A stretch of DNA of 64,000 nucleotides from Cyanobacteria bacterium UBA2566 (GCA_002340255.1 DDLS01000046.1:1-64000), one strand, 5' to 3'. Numbered from the stretch's first letter, positions 1 through 9,129 are shown. Made by a program: numbers and translations. Notes: generated by a model from the sequence alone, not told the origin.

Positions 1-32
1 CCCTATCTCCCTATCCCCCTATCCCCCTATCC
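1..32. repeat. Tandem 8-bp repeat (CCCTATCC x4)
   Basis: Four consecutive 8-bp units, the first ending in T and the other three in C. They belong to the CCCTATT-like short tandem repeats common in intergenic DNA of filamentous cyanobacteria. Related 7-mer tracts occur again at 31905-31925 and just upstream of pilQ. No function is visible. Confidence 0.8.
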
Positions 33-123
33 TCCATCTAACAATTCTGCCCGATCTTCTGTATTCTGAAAGGAAGCAACGTTATTATAATTTTTGTAAA
101 CAAACTCTAATCCCAATCCTTCC

Positions 124-450
124 ATGAGTAACAGCCCTCTCCATGCCTTCTTTGTCGGTCGTGCCCTATCCGAGGCGATCGCCGAAGAAGTAGAATACAC
201 CCTAACTCATGCCCTCAGCAACTTCGGTAAAGCTGATGCAGAACAACAAGAACGGCTCAAAAACTTCCCGCAAATGGTCTTAGATCGAGCTGCAGCCGCA
301 GAATCAGCCGCCCGCACGGGAAACCCCTCCCCCGCTTCCCCAGTAGCCAATCCTCCAGCGCGCGACCTCCAAGAAACACTTGATGATTTGCGGGCCGAAA
401 TTGCCCAACTGCGCTCTGAACTGCAAAAATATCGCTCCCGTTCCACCTAA
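124..450 (+). CDS. Conserved cyanobacterial protein of unknown function (DUF6825-like)
   Basis: A 108-residue soluble protein that I recognise only as a small conserved cyanobacterial type (DUF6825-like, from memory). Residues 1-60 are probably helical and contain the pattern FVGRALSEAIAEEVEYTL. A Pro/Ala-rich linker follows (about 65-82). The C-terminal segment (about 83-103) has heptad-like Leu spacing (LQETLDDLRAEIAQLRSEL), which suggests a short coiled coil and oligomerisation. There is no signal peptide or membrane segment. It ends 47 bp before the ABC1-type kinase gene on the same strand, so the two could be cotranscribed. The ATG at 124 is the only reasonable start. The function is not known to me. 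Confidence 0.75.
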   Translation: MSNSPLHAFFVGRALSEAIAEEVEYTLTHALSNFGKADAEQQERLKNFPQMVLDRAAAAESAARTGNPSPASPVANPPARDLQETLDDLRAEIAQLRSELQKYRSRST

Positions 451-497
451 ACCTCAATCCCAGACTTTCCTTAACCCAATCCATTCATGACCCACTG

Positions 498-2249
498 ATG
501 ACCTCTGTATCTGCGCTCTCCGACGTATCCAACGATCCATCAGCCCTTTCCCCCTCCAGTACCCTGGAACAAGGCTATAGCAGTAAATCCTATCGCTGGA
601 ATCGTCCCAAATATTCCCGAAACCGCCGTTTTGTCGATATCTGGAGTTTCTTCTGGCTCTTCCTAGGATCTGCGTGGCTCAATGGTAAAGCCTGGAGTTA
701 CCGAGGCGGTATGACCGAGGAAAAAATCCAAAAAAGACGGCGACAGCAAGCGATTTGGATTCGGGATACCTTCCTAGATCTAGGGCCTACCTTTATTAAA
801 CTCGGCCAACTCTTCTCCACCCGTGCAGACTTATTTCCCATCGAATATGTAGAAGAACTCTCCAAACTGCAAGACCGCGTACCCGCCTTTAGCTATGAAA
901 AAGCGGAAAGCATTATCAAGGAAGACCTAGGAAAGTCCGTTCAAGACCTCTATAGCAGTTTTGACCCCATCCCCATGGCGGCTGCTAGTTTAGGCCAGGT
1001 TCACCGGGCCCAACTCCATAGCGGTGAAGAAGTGGTGGTGAAAATCCAACGACCCGGTCTCAGGCAATTATTTACCATTGATTTAGAGATTCTCAAAGGT
1101 ATTGCCCACTATTTCCAAAATCATCCTGACTGGGGAAAGGGACGGGACTGGCTCGGCATCTATGAGGAATGTTGCCGCATTTTATGGGAAGAAATTGATT
1201 ATCTCAATGAAGGGCGCAATGCAGATACCTTTCGGCGCAACTTCCGCCAAGAAAATTGGGTGAAAGTGCCCAGAGTCTATTGGCGCTATACCTCTCCCCG
1301 TGTCTTAACTCTTGAATATGCTCCAGGGATCAAAATAAGTCAGTACGATGCCCTAGAAGCGGCCGGATTAGACCGTAAAAATTTGGCTCATTTGGGGGCA
1401 AAAGCCTATTTAATGCAAATTCTCTACAGCGGGTTTTTCCATGCTGACCCCCATCCAGGGAATATTGCCGTCAGTGCTGAAGGGTCACTCATTTTTTATG
1501 ATTTTGGCATGATGGGCCAAATTCAAGCAGTGACCCGTGAAAAACTTTTAGATACCTTTTTTGGCATTGCCCAAAAAGATGGCAATCGGGTTATGAATTC
1601 GTTGATTGCCTTGGGCGCACTGGCTCCCACAGGAGATATGGGGCCGGTGAGGCGATCGATTCAATACATGTTGGATCATTTTATGGATCAACCTTTTGAA
1701 ACTCAGTCTGTGAGTGAAATTAGTGACGATCTTTATGAGATTGCCTACGATCAACCGTTCCGGTTTCCGGCAACGTTTACGTTTGTGATGCGTGCCTTTT
1801 CTACCTTAGAAGGGGTAGGGAAAGGTCTTGACCCAGAATTTAGTTTTATGGAAGTAGCGAAACCCTTTGCAACAGAGCTTATGAATAGTGGAAACGGATC
1901 GGCAGGAAATAATTTGTTGGGGGAACTCAGTCGCCAAGCCACTCAGATGAGTAATACGGCTTTGGGGTTGCCCCGTCGTTTAGAGGATGCTTTGGATAAG
2001 TTGGAGCAGGGTGATATCCGGGTGCGGGTGAGAGCGACAGAGAGCGATCGCATCCTCAGACGGATCAGTAGTATGAGTTTGGTGAACACCTATGGTATCC
2101 TAATTAGCGGCTTGACTATTGCTGCAGCAATTTTGATTAGTGCGGATAAACTAGGATTGGCCGTAGTCGTTGCTGTATTGGCGATCGCCTTAGCAGTTAT
2201 GTTGTTCCGTCTGATGCGGCGAATTAATCGTTTTGATCGAATGCCTTAG
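498..2249 (+). CDS. ABC1/UbiB/AarF-family atypical protein kinase
   Basis: A 583-residue member of the ABC1 (ADCK/UbiB) family. In bacteria and plastids these are atypical kinases or ATPases linked to quinone, tocopherol and prenyl-lipid metabolism; cyanobacteria and plastoglobules carry several. The family KxGQ motif is FIKLGQ near residues 99-104. The Ala-rich nucleotide loop AAASLGQVH is near 161, the ATP-binding Lys is in VVVKIQRP, the catalytic-loop equivalent is HADPHPGNI near 317, and the metal-binding DFG equivalent is YDFGMMG near 335. The C-terminus (about 535-577) is strongly hydrophobic and could form one or two membrane helices, which is typical of the family. The Ser-rich N-terminal 40 residues are variable. 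All key residues are present, so it should be active. The exact substrate cannot be deduced. Confidence 0.93.
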   Translation: MTSVSALSDVSNDPSALSPSSTLEQGYSSKSYRWNRPKYSRNRRFVDIWSFFWLFLGSAWLNGKAWSYRGGMTEEKIQKRRRQQAIWIRDTFLDLGPTFIKLGQLFSTRADLFPIEYVEELSKLQDRVPAFSYEKAESIIKEDLGKSVQDLYSSFDPIPMAAASLGQVHRAQLHSGEEVVVKIQRPGLRQLFTIDLEILKGIAHYFQNHPDWGKGRDWLGIYEECCRILWEEIDYLNEGRNADTFRRNFRQENWVKVPRVYWRYTSPRVLTLEYAPGIKISQYDALEAAGLDRKNLAHLGAKAYLMQILYSGFFHADPHPGNIAVSAEGSLIFYDFGMMGQIQAVTREKLLDTFFGIAQKDGNRVMNSLIALGALAPTGDMGPVRRSIQYMLDHFMDQPFETQSVSEISDDLYEIAYDQPFRFPATFTFVMRAFSTLEGVGKGLDPEFSFMEVAKPFATELMNSGNGSAGNNLLGELSRQATQMSNTALGLPRRLEDALDKLEQGDIRVRVRATESDRILRRISSMSLVNTYGILISGLTIAAAILISADKLGLAVVVAVLAIALAVMLFRLMRRINRFDRMP

Positions 2250-2260
2250 TCCAAAGTGAC

Positions 2261-2302
2261 CCACCAGAGGTTACAATTAAACCACCAGAGGTTACAATTA
2301 GA
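2261..2302. repeat. 21-bp direct tandem duplication
   Basis: Two adjacent copies of a 21-bp unit beginning CCACCAGAGGTTACAATTA, differing at one position. They lie between the ABC1-kinase stop and the PP2C start, so the duplication falls in the probable promoter or leader of the phosphatase gene. Confidence 0.85.
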
Positions 2303-2356
2303 GGGGAGAAATCTCTTCATAGCCATCCCTTAGTTACTGTTTTGGTCAGAAAACTT

Positions 2357-3109
2357 ATGAAACGCATCTTCACGGGTCTAACTGATACGGGGCTAGTCCG
2401 TTTTGTCAACCAAGATGCCTTCTATTATGACCCGGAAGGTCGATTTTTTATTGTTGCCGATGGTATGGGTGGCCATGCTGGTGGAGAAGAAGCCAGTAAA
2501 TTAGCCACCAAAACCATTGAAGAGTATTTGTTAGTCCATTGGGACTCAGAGAAGTCTTCCGGTGAGTTATTGAAGGCAGCTCTCTTGAAAGCCAATGATG
2601 CAATTGTTGAAGACCAGCGCCAGTATCCTGAACGCTCCGATATGGGAACCACAGCAGTAGTCGTTTTGTTCCGTGAATCCCAAGATCAGAACGTGGAGGA
2701 ATCTTGGGTGGCTCACATTGGTGACTCTCGTCTATATCGGCTGCGTGGGCATAATCTGGAGCAGATGACCGTCGATCATACTTGGGTGGCTAAGGCGATG
2801 GCTTCTGGAGTCCTCGATCAAGAACAGGGACGTACCCATCCCTGGAGGCATGTGTTATCCCAATGCTTGGGACGCGAAGATACCCAAGATGAGGATATTG
2901 ATGTAGATTTGATCGAGTTACAAGGAGGCGATCGCCTCTTGCTCTGTAGCGACGGTTTAACCGAAGAACTCCCCGACGGAACCATCGCTTCTACCCTCAA
3001 ATCTATTCGAGCCTGTAAGTCTGCTGGAGAGAAATTAATCCAATTGGCTAAAGAAAAAGGGGGACGAGACAATATCACGGTGATTATTGTTGCCATGGAA
3101 AGTGACTAG
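2357..3109 (+). CDS. PP2C-family Ser/Thr protein phosphatase (PphA/PrpC type)
   Basis: A PPM/PP2C metal-dependent phosphatase of 250 residues. It removes phosphate from Ser/Thr, as PphA does for the PII protein in Synechocystis. The metal-binding and catalytic motifs are in order: an early Asp in NQDAF, VADGMGGHAGG, DMGTTAVV, AHIGDSRLY, LLCSDGLTEE and GGRDNITVI. This is a minimal bacterial PP2C with no transmembrane or regulatory domain. I choose the ATG at 2357 over an upstream in-frame TTG at 2342, because family members begin close to this point. A Ser/Thr kinase lies 1.6 kb downstream on the opposite strand, but nothing in the sequence links the two directly. Confidence 0.93.
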   Translation: MKRIFTGLTDTGLVRFVNQDAFYYDPEGRFFIVADGMGGHAGGEEASKLATKTIEEYLLVHWDSEKSSGELLKAALLKANDAIVEDQRQYPERSDMGTTAVVVLFRESQDQNVEESWVAHIGDSRLYRLRGHNLEQMTVDHTWVAKAMASGVLDQEQGRTHPWRHVLSQCLGREDTQDEDIDVDLIELQGGDRLLLCSDGLTEELPDGTIASTLKSIRACKSAGEKLIQLAKEKGGRDNITVIIVAMESD

Positions 3110-3464
3110 GCAGCCAGTGAGGAGTAGGCAACAGGCAATAGGCAGGAGATAATTTCCCCGTATCTCCCCACTTCTGTCCCAAAATCTCTAGACAAAAAAC
3201 TAGAGATTTGTTCATCATGAGCATTTTTAGCTTTGTAAACTTGCTAAAACATCCTCAAGAAAAGCCAATGTGGTCAATCTGTCAAACATTTGTTATATTT
3301 TGTAATATTACTAGACATGCTTAGGTATGAGGACATGGGACAGAGAGGAAATAGCCCAAACATCTTTAGAGACAAATGTCTCCATGCTATTACCCATCAC
3401 AACCCATGACCAACCTACGTCACACTATTCTCAGTCCTACTGAACCCAAATGGAGGAGTCTTTG
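3110..3464. other. Intergenic region upstream of nblA
   Basis: A 355-bp gap. It holds a hairpin near its left end and an AT-rich stretch around 3280-3320 with a TATATT box-like hexamer. nblA is normally induced by nitrogen starvation, and the promoter should lie here. I looked for a canonical NtcA site (GTA-N8-TAC) and saw no convincing one. Confidence 0.5.
3182..3209 (+). terminator. Hairpin downstream of the PP2C gene
   Basis: Perfect 10-bp inverted repeat, AAATCTCTAG and CTAGAGATTT, with an 8-base A-rich loop, 73 bp after the PP2C stop. The following TTTGTT is a weak T-tract, so termination is plausible but not certain. Confidence 0.5.
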
Positions 3465-3644
3465 ATGAACGAACCCATGCAACTCACCCTAGAACAAGAA
3501 TTTAATCTTCGATCTTTTCAAACCCAAGTCGAAAAAATGAGTCGCGAGCAAGCACAAGAATTCCTCGTTAAGCTGTATGAACAAATGATGTTACGAGAAA
3601 CCATGTATCAACAATTTATCAAACACGAGTGGGGTTTAGATTAA
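3465..3644 (+). CDS. nblA: NblA phycobilisome degradation protein
   Basis: A 59-residue protein of the NblA family, the small helical adaptor that binds phycobiliproteins and delivers phycobilisomes to Clp protease under nitrogen or sulfur starvation. Family features are clear: LTLEQEFNLRSF, then QVEKMSREQAQEFLVKLYEQMMLRE, and a C-terminal KHEWGLD close to the usual KHQWGL ending. The ATG at 3465 is preferred over the ATG at 3450, because a strong ribosome site GGAGGAG (3452-3458) sits 6 bases before it and the length becomes canonical. The gene stands alone. Its presence shows that the host has phycobilisomes. Confidence 0.95.
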   Translation: MNEPMQLTLEQEFNLRSFQTQVEKMSREQAQEFLVKLYEQMMLRETMYQQFIKHEWGLD

Positions 3645-3771
3645 ATTAAGCACACCTTATCGTATCTATTGAGAACTAGAAGCTCAAGATTTGTTGGGTT
3701 GTGGGTCTAACTTCCACTTTAGAGTGTTAGGGTAAGAGTAGATTCACCCCTCAGTATTACACTTACCCCTT

Positions 3772-4650
3772 ATGTTCAAGCGTGCTTTAATCTCCACCGA
3801 TTTATCCGATGGATTATACCGTCTAGTCAATTCAGTTCCCGCTCTAGCTCAAAGTGGTTTAGAGCAAGTTGTATTTACCCATTGTGTAGCCTTAGAAGGA
3901 ATAATTCCCAAAGCAGATAATGAAAAGATTGAATGGGCAAGATCTCGCTTATCTGTCCTGCGTCCAAATATCCCCGATAGCTTGGAAGTCAAAGGTGAAG
4001 TTGTTTCCTCAGTGAAACCCCATGAAACTATTCTAGATGTAGCAAAAAAACATCATTCCGATGTGATTATCATGGGAGCGAATATCCATACGTTCATGGA
4101 TGAACAAGTTTTTGGCAGTACCAGTCGGAGTTTAGCCGAACATACGGAGATTCCGATCATGGTTTTACGACCCCAACTAATTTCTACCTATACGTCTGAA
4201 GAATTAAACCTGCGGTGTCGTTATCTATTTCGATATTTAATGCTAACCTATGATGGCAGTCCCAGCGCCCAATACTTGTTAAAACGAGTTAAAGATTATG
4301 CCCAAAACCGGCCCGCTAACTCCCTAGAAAAAGTACTGCTTGTTTGGGTTGTTGAAGAAGGTAGTCGCCGAGAATATAAAGATGTCAATTATGAATTAGA
4401 AAAAGCGAACACTGAACTCCAGAAAGTGAAGGAAGATTTATCGAGTCTCGATTTAGAGGTCGAAGTTGAAGTGCGTCAAGGGGAAGTTATTCCCCAGATT
4501 TTTGAGTCTGCCTTGATGCATGATATTAGTGCGATCGCGGTTTCGTCGAGTCGAAAAAATAAAATTCTAGAATGGTCTTCACCGAGTATCAGTAACAAAA
4601 TCTTGCGGCGCAGTTGGCATCCAATTCTTTACTTCTCTCCTAGTCACTAG
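3772..4650 (+). CDS. Tandem-domain universal stress protein (UspA family)
   Basis: A 292-residue cytoplasmic protein with two UspA-type Rossmann-like domains. Domain 1 is about residues 1-140, from FKRALISTDLSDG to IPIMVLRP. It carries a recognisable nucleotide-binding stretch, IIMGANIHT followed by FGSTSRSLAEHTEIP, which matches the GxxxxxxxxGS(V/T) pattern of ATP-binding Usp proteins. Domain 2, about 158-292, runs from YLMLTYDGSPSAQYLL to RRSWHPILYFSPSH. Its corresponding loop (AVSSSRKNKILEWSSPSISNK) is degenerate, so ATP binding there is doubtful. An internal segment about 205-235 rich in Glu/Lys is probably helical. Such proteins respond to stress and energy status, but the particular role is unknown. 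It is monocistronic and converges on the Ser/Thr kinase gene. Confidence 0.88.
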   Translation: MFKRALISTDLSDGLYRLVNSVPALAQSGLEQVVFTHCVALEGIIPKADNEKIEWARSRLSVLRPNIPDSLEVKGEVVSSVKPHETILDVAKKHHSDVIIMGANIHTFMDEQVFGSTSRSLAEHTEIPIMVLRPQLISTYTSEELNLRCRYLFRYLMLTYDGSPSAQYLLKRVKDYAQNRPANSLEKVLLVWVVEEGSRREYKDVNYELEKANTELQKVKEDLSSLDLEVEVEVRQGEVIPQIFESALMHDISAIAVSSSRKNKILEWSSPSISNKILRRSWHPILYFSPSH

Positions 4651-4703
4651 AGTTCAAAACCACATTTTAGCTCTCCTAACTTAATGAGTTCCTTGCTATA
4701 TCA

Positions 4704-6338
4704 CTAAAAAGAAGAATCCGGGACTCCAGCTTCCAATTTCATCAGGATTTGGGGTTGGAGTTTTTCAAATTCTTTTTGCAGAAGTTCTTTACTACGAGTG
4801 GGTTGACCTCCAGCAATAGAATCACTGCCTGTAGCCCAATCTTGTAGCCTTTTCCGTTGCGAAAGGTTAACACTAATGCTAATGACATCTGCACAACGGC
4901 CGGGTTCTTCTAAGGGAAAAAATAATAAGCAGTAACGTCCTGTATGTGCTAATAGATTAGCTAGATGCTTACCCTTATTGCTTTTGAGATCCATATAATA
5001 CCTCAACCATCTTGGCCCCTGTTTAGGATCGTACAAAACGGTGAGCCACAAAATCATCGGATGAGGAGAAACAGAATACAAAAAGTTCTTATAGGTTTTA
5101 TTATACAATCGGCTAATTTGTCGTTGTTCAATTTCCTGTTTCTTAAGCATTGCCCACAATGTCACCACAGATTCTTTGGTTTGGGTTTGCAAGACTTGCG
5201 GAAAGACAATTTGAGCTAGGGGCTTGCCTTTGGGCCAAGTTTGTTCCCAACAGACCATATCAATGGCAGGTTTTGCCTCAATCAGTTGTAGTTTCCCAGG
5301 GGCTTTTGTCGGGCTTGATCCTGGAGAAACTTGGGTTGGAGGGGTTGTTTTTGCAGAGGGGGGAGAATTAATGGAAACTGGGGAAGATTTTTTTTGAGCG
5401 GGTTCAGAAGCAGGCGAGGATTTACTGCCATTTTCCGCAGGAGTTGGGGAGGCATGGAGATTTTTTTCTAACTGCTCTAGGGTTTTAACAATGTCTCCTG
5501 CACTTTGGGGACGTTCTTTGGGCTTTTTGGCTAAACATCGGAAGATTAAGTGTTTTATCTCTGAAGGGAGTTTGAGGTAAGGAGCAACGGATTCAAAGGA
5601 GCGGGGGGTTTGAAAATGATGTGTTTTATACCAGGCTCCAAAGGTATGGGTTTCCGCTGTCAAGGGCATATGGCTGGTGAGCATTTGGAACATCATCACC
5701 CCTAAGCTGTAGAGGTCAGAACTGCTGGTGAGTTCTTTGCCTTCCATTTGTTCGGGGGAGGAATAGGCTAAAGTGCCCATAAAACAGTTGGTTTGTCCGG
5801 CGGTCTCTTCTTGGAGGAGTTTAGCAATCCCAAAATCGAGAACTTTCACCAGTTCTCCAAAACTGGAATCTTGGGTAACGAGGATATTACTGGGTTTGAT
5901 GTCTCGATGGACGATGGGAACGATTTTACCATCTTTTTGAATGCCTTCATGGGCACATTGTAAGCCAAGAGCAATTTGTCGGGTTAGACTTAGGAAACGC
6001 TCTAGGTTAATGTTGTCTTCGCGGATCACATCGCTGAGGCTGTCTCCTTGAAGATATTCCATGACGTAAAAGGGGATTTCGTCGGTTACCCCATAGTCCA
6101 TGACGCGGACAATGTGGAGGCTATGTTGTCCGAGGAGGGCACAGGTGGTGGCTTCTCGCTCGAAGCGATCGCGCATTTTTTTATTCAGCAGGGCTTGAGA
6201 GAGAAATTTAACCGCGACCAATACTCCGCCGACTCTCGCATCTTTGGCCAGGTAGACTTTCCCCATTGCTCCCTTACCAAGTAGTTCGACAAGCTCATAG
6301 CGATTAAATAGAATGCGGCCAATATTGGGGTCACTCAT
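4704..6338 (-). CDS. Hanks-type Ser/Thr protein kinase
   Basis: A 544-residue eukaryotic-like Ser/Thr kinase with an N-terminal catalytic domain (about 10-290). The glycine loop is GKGAMGKV (21-28) and the invariant Lys is in VAVKFLS. The catalytic loop is HRDIKPSNI, the metal-binding motif DFGIAKLL, the activation segment ends in SPEQ, and DLYSLGVMMF follows. All catalytic residues are intact. A Pro/Ser/Lys-rich linker (about 298-350) leads to a C-terminal domain of about 190 residues that I do not recognise; it contains several Trp residues and lacks TPR, PASTA or WD repeats. No membrane segment is evident, so this is a soluble kinase. It is transcribed away from the downstream hypothetical gene, with a 266-bp gap at its 5' side. 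Confidence 0.93.
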   Translation of the reverse strand: MSDPNIGRILFNRYELVELLGKGAMGKVYLAKDARVGGVLVAVKFLSQALLNKKMRDRFEREATTCALLGQHSLHIVRVMDYGVTDEIPFYVMEYLQGDSLSDVIREDNINLERFLSLTRQIALGLQCAHEGIQKDGKIVPIVHRDIKPSNILVTQDSSFGELVKVLDFGIAKLLQEETAGQTNCFMGTLAYSSPEQMEGKELTSSSDLYSLGVMMFQMLTSHMPLTAETHTFGAWYKTHHFQTPRSFESVAPYLKLPSEIKHLIFRCLAKKPKERPQSAGDIVKTLEQLEKNLHASPTPAENGSKSSPASEPAQKKSSPVSINSPPSAKTTPPTQVSPGSSPTKAPGKLQLIEAKPAIDMVCWEQTWPKGKPLAQIVFPQVLQTQTKESVVTLWAMLKKQEIEQRQISRLYNKTYKNFLYSVSPHPMILWLTVLYDPKQGPRWLRYYMDLKSNKGKHLANLLAHTGRYCLLFFPLEEPGRCADVISISVNLSQRKRLQDWATGSDSIAGGQPTRSKELLQKEFEKLQPQILMKLEAGVPDSSF

Positions 6339-6604
6339 TGGATGTTACACCAGAATACTGGAATCAACTGGAATTCTTCCTATTGTTAACGACGGTATGG
6401 GGTAAGGAGAGCAAATGCACCTCATCCAAATTCTGCTAGTCCTCTTGCGTTTTACCGTCCGATCCAAACTATGAATGACTAGCTCAGATAGAGGCTATCC
6501 ATTCTAGAGGATGGTTTGGATATTTAATTGTAAGGGTTTCCATGATCGGTACAGTTGGTCATTATCCTTTCATTGTAGCTTGAGTTCGCAGGGGTTTACG
6601 CACT

Positions 6605-7057
6605 TTAGCTTTCTGTTTGCCTCTCTAGGCGAGCTTCCATGGCACTGGTTAAGTAATGTCCTGCCATCACTGCGCTAGAGAGATGATAGGTGTCGTAGTC
6701 AATGCGATAGAGGGTTTCAAAACTACTGCGACGTTCTTTATCTCCAAGAACCCAATAGCGCTGAATGATGGAGTCTGGAGCTACCCAACCTTCTCCTTCG
6801 GCTTTTTTTCCGAGGAGACTGTGTTGGAGAACGAAGGTATATCGGCGTTCGCCACTGTCGAGGCGGCCTTTATATTGAAAGGATATGGGGTCGCGATCGC
6901 CGTTGCTAAAGGTCAGTTTCATGACCATGGTAAACCAGTTATCGGTGGACCACCGTACTAAGCTTGCTCCTCGGATGGCGATCGGTAGACCATCTTTCTC
7001 TAGCCAGTTTCCTTCCAGAGTCCAGCGTCCAGGTTCCATTAAGAATGTATGAGCCAC
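6605..7057 (-). CDS. Conserved hypothetical protein, possible beta-barrel fold
   Basis: A 150-residue soluble protein that I do not recognise with certainty. It opens with a start (LMEPGRWTLEGNWLEKDG) resembling calycin or lipocalin-like proteins. Alternating polar and hydrophobic stretches with many Trp, Tyr and Arg residues (NWFTMVMKLTFSNG, YTFVLQHSLLG, IIQRYWVLGD) suggest an antiparallel beta barrel. The C-terminus is helical (SSAVMAGHYLTSAMEARLE). Cyanobacterial phycobilin lyases of the CpcS/T type have this general fold, but their signature residues are not evident, so I do not assign that role. It lies on the same strand as anmK and ktrA, 74 bp downstream of anmK. Confidence 0.7.
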   Translation of the reverse strand: MAHTFLMEPGRWTLEGNWLEKDGLPIAIRGASLVRWSTDNWFTMVMKLTFSNGDRDPISFQYKGRLDSGERRYTFVLQHSLLGKKAEGEGWVAPDSIIQRYWVLGDKERRSSFETLYRIDYDTYHLSSAVMAGHYLTSAMEARLERQTES

Positions 7058-7131
7058 TTCGATCGCCTCTAAATTCTTGTCTCAGATTGTTTCGAGTCTT
7101 AAGCAACCGTGCTTAATGATCTAGTTAGCGA

Positions 7132-8286
7132 TCATAACATTGTTGTCCGATGGCTTCCAACTGGGTGTAGGTGTCCCAGAATTTGACTAGAGTTGGCCCC
7201 CGTGACTTGGGGAAGATTACCGGGAATACCGAGATGATGCCAATAGCCTAAGACGGCAAAGGCGATCGCTTCTTTACATTCGGCATTTAAGCCCATCTCT
7301 TCCGTCGTCAGGACTTGAATGGGGCTTAGGTGGTGTTGAATGCGCTCTTTGAGGTACCGGTTACGACTGCCACCCCCACACAGTAGGATGCGATCGGGCA
7401 TCTGAGGCAGAAATTGGTGATAGTTTTGCTTAACGGAAACGGCGGTAAATTCCGTGAGAGTAGCTAACACATCAGCATTGGAGAGGTCATAAGCTTGGCA
7501 CTCTCGCCAACAGCGCTGCCAGAATTCCAACCCAAAATATTCCCTTCCCGTAGATTTGGGGGGAGGTTGCTGAAAATAGGGGTCTTGCATCCATTGGTCT
7601 ACTAAGGGTTGGCAGGGGGTTCCACTGGCTGCCCAAGCGCCGTTGAGATCTAGCCGTTGAGTGCCCTGGGTTAACTGCTCAACGGCTAGATCCAGCAGGC
7701 TATTTCCCGGGCCGGTATCCCATCCCCGGACTCGATCTAGATGCTGATGACTGTTGACCGGAAGATACGTTAGATTGCCAATGCCACCTAGATTTTGGAT
7801 ACATTGGCTTTGAGTGGGATGGCTGAGGATGCAGGCATCTATGGGGGAAACGAGGGGGGCCCCATGTCCACCTGCGGCGATATCCGCTTGGCGAAAATTA
7901 CTAATGGTGGGGATACGGGTATTGTAGGCGATCGCTTCTCCGCGTCCGAGTTGCAGGCTATAACCCAGTCCTCCATTGGGGGGACGGTGAAAGACGGTTT
8001 GCCCATGGGAGGCAATTCGTTGGGCGGGAGGATGGCCTTGCTGTACCTTGAGAGCAGCTTGGCTAAAAGCTTGTGCTATTTTGTCGTCAACAGCAGCAAG
8101 TTGGGGAAGGGAGAGAGATGCGCCAGCGGCGATCGCCAATATTTCCCTCTGCAACTCCTCCGGATAAGCATAGGTTTCCCCAGCGATTAAATCCACTTTT
8201 AACTCATATCCTTCTCCAGAAATTTCCACCAGCGCCGCATCAATTCCATCTGCTGATGTTCCACTAATCAAGCCAATAATATACAT
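7132..8286 (-). CDS. anmK: Anhydro-N-acetylmuramic acid kinase
   Basis: A 384-residue AnmK. It opens the 1,6-anhydro ring of anhydro-MurNAc released by peptidoglycan turnover and phosphorylates it to MurNAc-6-phosphate, feeding cell-wall recycling. The N-terminus IGLISGTSADGIDAALV is the family signature of this hexokinase/actin-fold enzyme. Other hallmarks are SHGQTVFHRP, NLGGIGNLTYLP, DTGPGNSLLD and the C-terminal LLCGGGSRNRYL. The length is typical. It is separated by only 21 bp from ktrA upstream on the same strand, so cotranscription is likely even though the functions are unrelated. Confidence 0.96.
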   Translation of the reverse strand: MYIIGLISGTSADGIDAALVEISGEGYELKVDLIAGETYAYPEELQREILAIAAGASLSLPQLAAVDDKIAQAFSQAALKVQQGHPPAQRIASHGQTVFHRPPNGGLGYSLQLGRGEAIAYNTRIPTISNFRQADIAAGGHGAPLVSPIDACILSHPTQSQCIQNLGGIGNLTYLPVNSHQHLDRVRGWDTGPGNSLLDLAVEQLTQGTQRLDLNGAWAASGTPCQPLVDQWMQDPYFQQPPPKSTGREYFGLEFWQRCWRECQAYDLSNADVLATLTEFTAVSVKQNYHQFLPQMPDRILLCGGGSRNRYLKERIQHHLSPIQVLTTEEMGLNAECKEAIAFAVLGYWHHLGIPGNLPQVTGANSSQILGHLHPVGSHRTTML

Positions 8287-8307
8287 CCTGTGACAACCTT
8301 TTTTCTG

Positions 8308-9006
8308 CTAGATCGGCAACCGATTAATTGCCTTATTATCCCCAATTAACACCATGGAATCCCCCTTTTCCATCCGTTGATTTGGCCTGGGATTTACCTC
8401 CAATTTATTCCCCTGATGATTAATCGCAATCATCGTCAACCCATACTCGTTCCTTAAATCCAACTCTAACAGAGTTTTACCCGCAAACTCTTCAGGCACT
8501 AACAATTCTACCATACTATTATCTGGATCGAGTTCTACCCGCTCTAAAATATTCGGCTTCGTCAGAGAAATCGCTAAATTACAACCCATCTCATATTCTG
8601 GGAACACCACCCAATCGGCTCCCACCTTATTAAGCAGTTTCTCATGAATTTTAGAAGAAGCTTTTGCCACCACAAATTTGACCCCAGCCTCTTTCAAGTT
8701 CAACGTCGTAATCACACTCTCTTCCACATAATTTCCAATACTCACAATTACTGTATCAAACTCAAACACCCCTGCCTGTTTCAGCGCCATCGGATCGGTA
8801 GAGTCTAACTGCAAAACATGGGTAGCAATCTGACTATTAATCACTTGATTCACTTGCTGTTCGCTCGAATCAATCCCCATGACTTCATAGCCCATATTAT
8901 ACAGGGTTGCAGAAACTGCTCGCCCAAACCGTCCTAACCCAATCACCGCAAACTGTTGATTATTTTGACGTAGGCGACGAAACCACCCAAATGACTCTTT
9001 TTTCAC
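8308..9006 (-). CDS. ktrA: KtrA-type potassium channel regulatory subunit (RCK/TrkA-N and TrkA-C)
   Basis: A 232-residue cytoplasmic gating subunit of a Ktr potassium uptake system. Residues about 18-140 form an RCK N-domain with the Rossmann loop GLGRFGRAV that binds ATP/ADP or NAD(H). Residues about 150-228 form the TrkA-C domain (LELDLRNEYGLTMIAINHQ and KGDSMVLIGD). The partner membrane subunit ktrB lies at 21719-23074, in the same orientation but 12.7 kb upstream in the transcriptional sense. In many cyanobacteria the two genes are close or adjacent (from memory). The spacing here suggests that the accessory island at 9007-21718 separates them. Confidence 0.93.
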   Translation of the reverse strand: MKKESFGWFRRLRQNNQQFAVIGLGRFGRAVSATLYNMGYEVMGIDSSEQQVNQVINSQIATHVLQLDSTDPMALKQAGVFEFDTVIVSIGNYVEESVITTLNLKEAGVKFVVAKASSKIHEKLLNKVGADWVVFPEYEMGCNLAISLTKPNILERVELDPDNSMVELLVPEEFAGKTLLELDLRNEYGLTMIAINHQGNKLEVNPRPNQRMEKGDSMVLIGDNKAINRLPI

Positions 9007-9129
9007 TGCACGATCTCCCCTGAATTAAACTCTAAATTTAAATTCTAATGTATAATGCTAAAAAAGTTAACAGCACTTGTTCGATTCAATACTATTCAAG
9101 AGTAGCCATCAAACTTTCCCGCTTAACTC

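Noticed and set aside
3241..3330. NtcA-type operator upstream of nblA
   Set aside because: No GTA-N8-TAC with a correctly spaced -10 box; AT-rich matches were too poor to report as a site.
6605..7057. Phycobilin lyase (CpcS/CpcT) assignment for the hypothetical gene
   Set aside because: Only the general barrel-like composition fits; the characteristic lyase start and conserved residues are missing.
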